Of a DNA stretch of 22,890 bases, positions 22,857 through 22,890 are shown piece after piece. The position numbers and the translations under genes are program-made. This DNA comes from a virus: the IMG/VR virus record IMGVR_UViG_3300009620_000067, positions 1-22,890 of that record. One strand, given 5' to 3'. The first letter of the stretch is position 1, and each line of letters opens with the position of its first letter. The notes under the pieces were generated by a model. That model worked only from the letters and a program-made list of their open reading frames with translations, was not told the origin of the DNA and did not search any database.

Positions 22857-22890
22857 CTACGAGGAAGATTGTCGTAACTTACGCTTCGCC
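22857..22890 (-). CDS. Possible C-terminal end of a minus-strand gene (truncated by window)
   Basis: One minus-strand frame is open from the right edge to TAG 22857-22859, giving a basic end AKRKLRQSSS. Only 11 codons are visible, so this could be chance. Its spacing (5 bases before the next minus-strand ATG) would fit the cluster. Confidence 0.2.
   Translation of the reverse strand, partial: AKRKLRQSSS

Noticed and set aside
1-22890. tRNA genes, CRISPR arrays, integrase or attachment sites
   Set aside because: Looked for cloverleaf arms with a TTCGA-type loop, regular direct repeats and recombinase motifs by eye and found none.

Overview
The window reads as a stretch of a tailed double-stranded DNA phage genome (Caudoviricetes), most likely with a short, podovirus-type tail. 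It carries a terminase large subunit, a portal, a scaffold plus HK97-type capsid pair, one very large presumed internal or ejection protein, adaptor- and nozzle-like proteins, a fibre and a fibre-assembly protein. I see no tape-measure protein, tail sheath, major tail-tube protein, integrase, tRNA, CRISPR array or insertion sequence. Genes are tightly packed, often with ATGA-type stop/start overlaps, and at least three use TTG starts. The host cannot be named from the sequence; a bacterial phage from an environmental sample is the best description.

Layout. Bases 1-1842 (+): end of an unknown gene, a small DUF3008-like protein, terminase large subunit and a 61-residue unknown. Bases 1892-2344 (-): an antisense HNH endonuclease inserted between terminase and portal, followed by a compact intergenic region with a hairpin and two divergent promoter candidates. 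Bases 2436-9814 (+): portal, two unknown proteins and a 1261-residue polyvalent-type protein. Bases 9817-10037: a 51-residue zinc-ribbon protein, a promoter-like sequence and a strong intrinsic terminator. Bases 10062-12962 (+): scaffold, major capsid protein, a Cys-containing unknown and a presumed capsid-associated protein. Bases 12972-15027 (+): a sugar-modification cassette (glycosyltransferase, then a methyltransferase joined in frame to a short UDP-glucose-dehydrogenase-like domain). Bases 15020-20871 (+): tail module with an adaptor-like protein carrying an inserted beta-sandwich, a nozzle-like protein, a small VSR/PD-(D/E)XK nuclease-like protein, a fibre and its likely assembly protein. 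Bases 20941-21390 (+): three tiny genes, the last a single-membrane-segment peptide. Bases 21387-22890 (-): a converging cluster of small, mostly unknown genes, one with zinc-ligand residues.

How it fits together. Terminase and portal package DNA into a scaffold-assembled HK97-type shell. The 1261-residue protein may be packaged and ejected. The tail proteins form the connector, nozzle and fibre. The sugar genes between head and tail modules suggest glycan modification of virions or of the host surface. The opposite-strand cluster at the right looks like a separate, probably early or accessory, transcription unit. The least ordinary features are the antisense HNH island with its divergent promoter region, the promoter-terminator leader ahead of the scaffold, the frame switch and fusion in the sugar cassette, and the nuclease-like gene inside the tail module.
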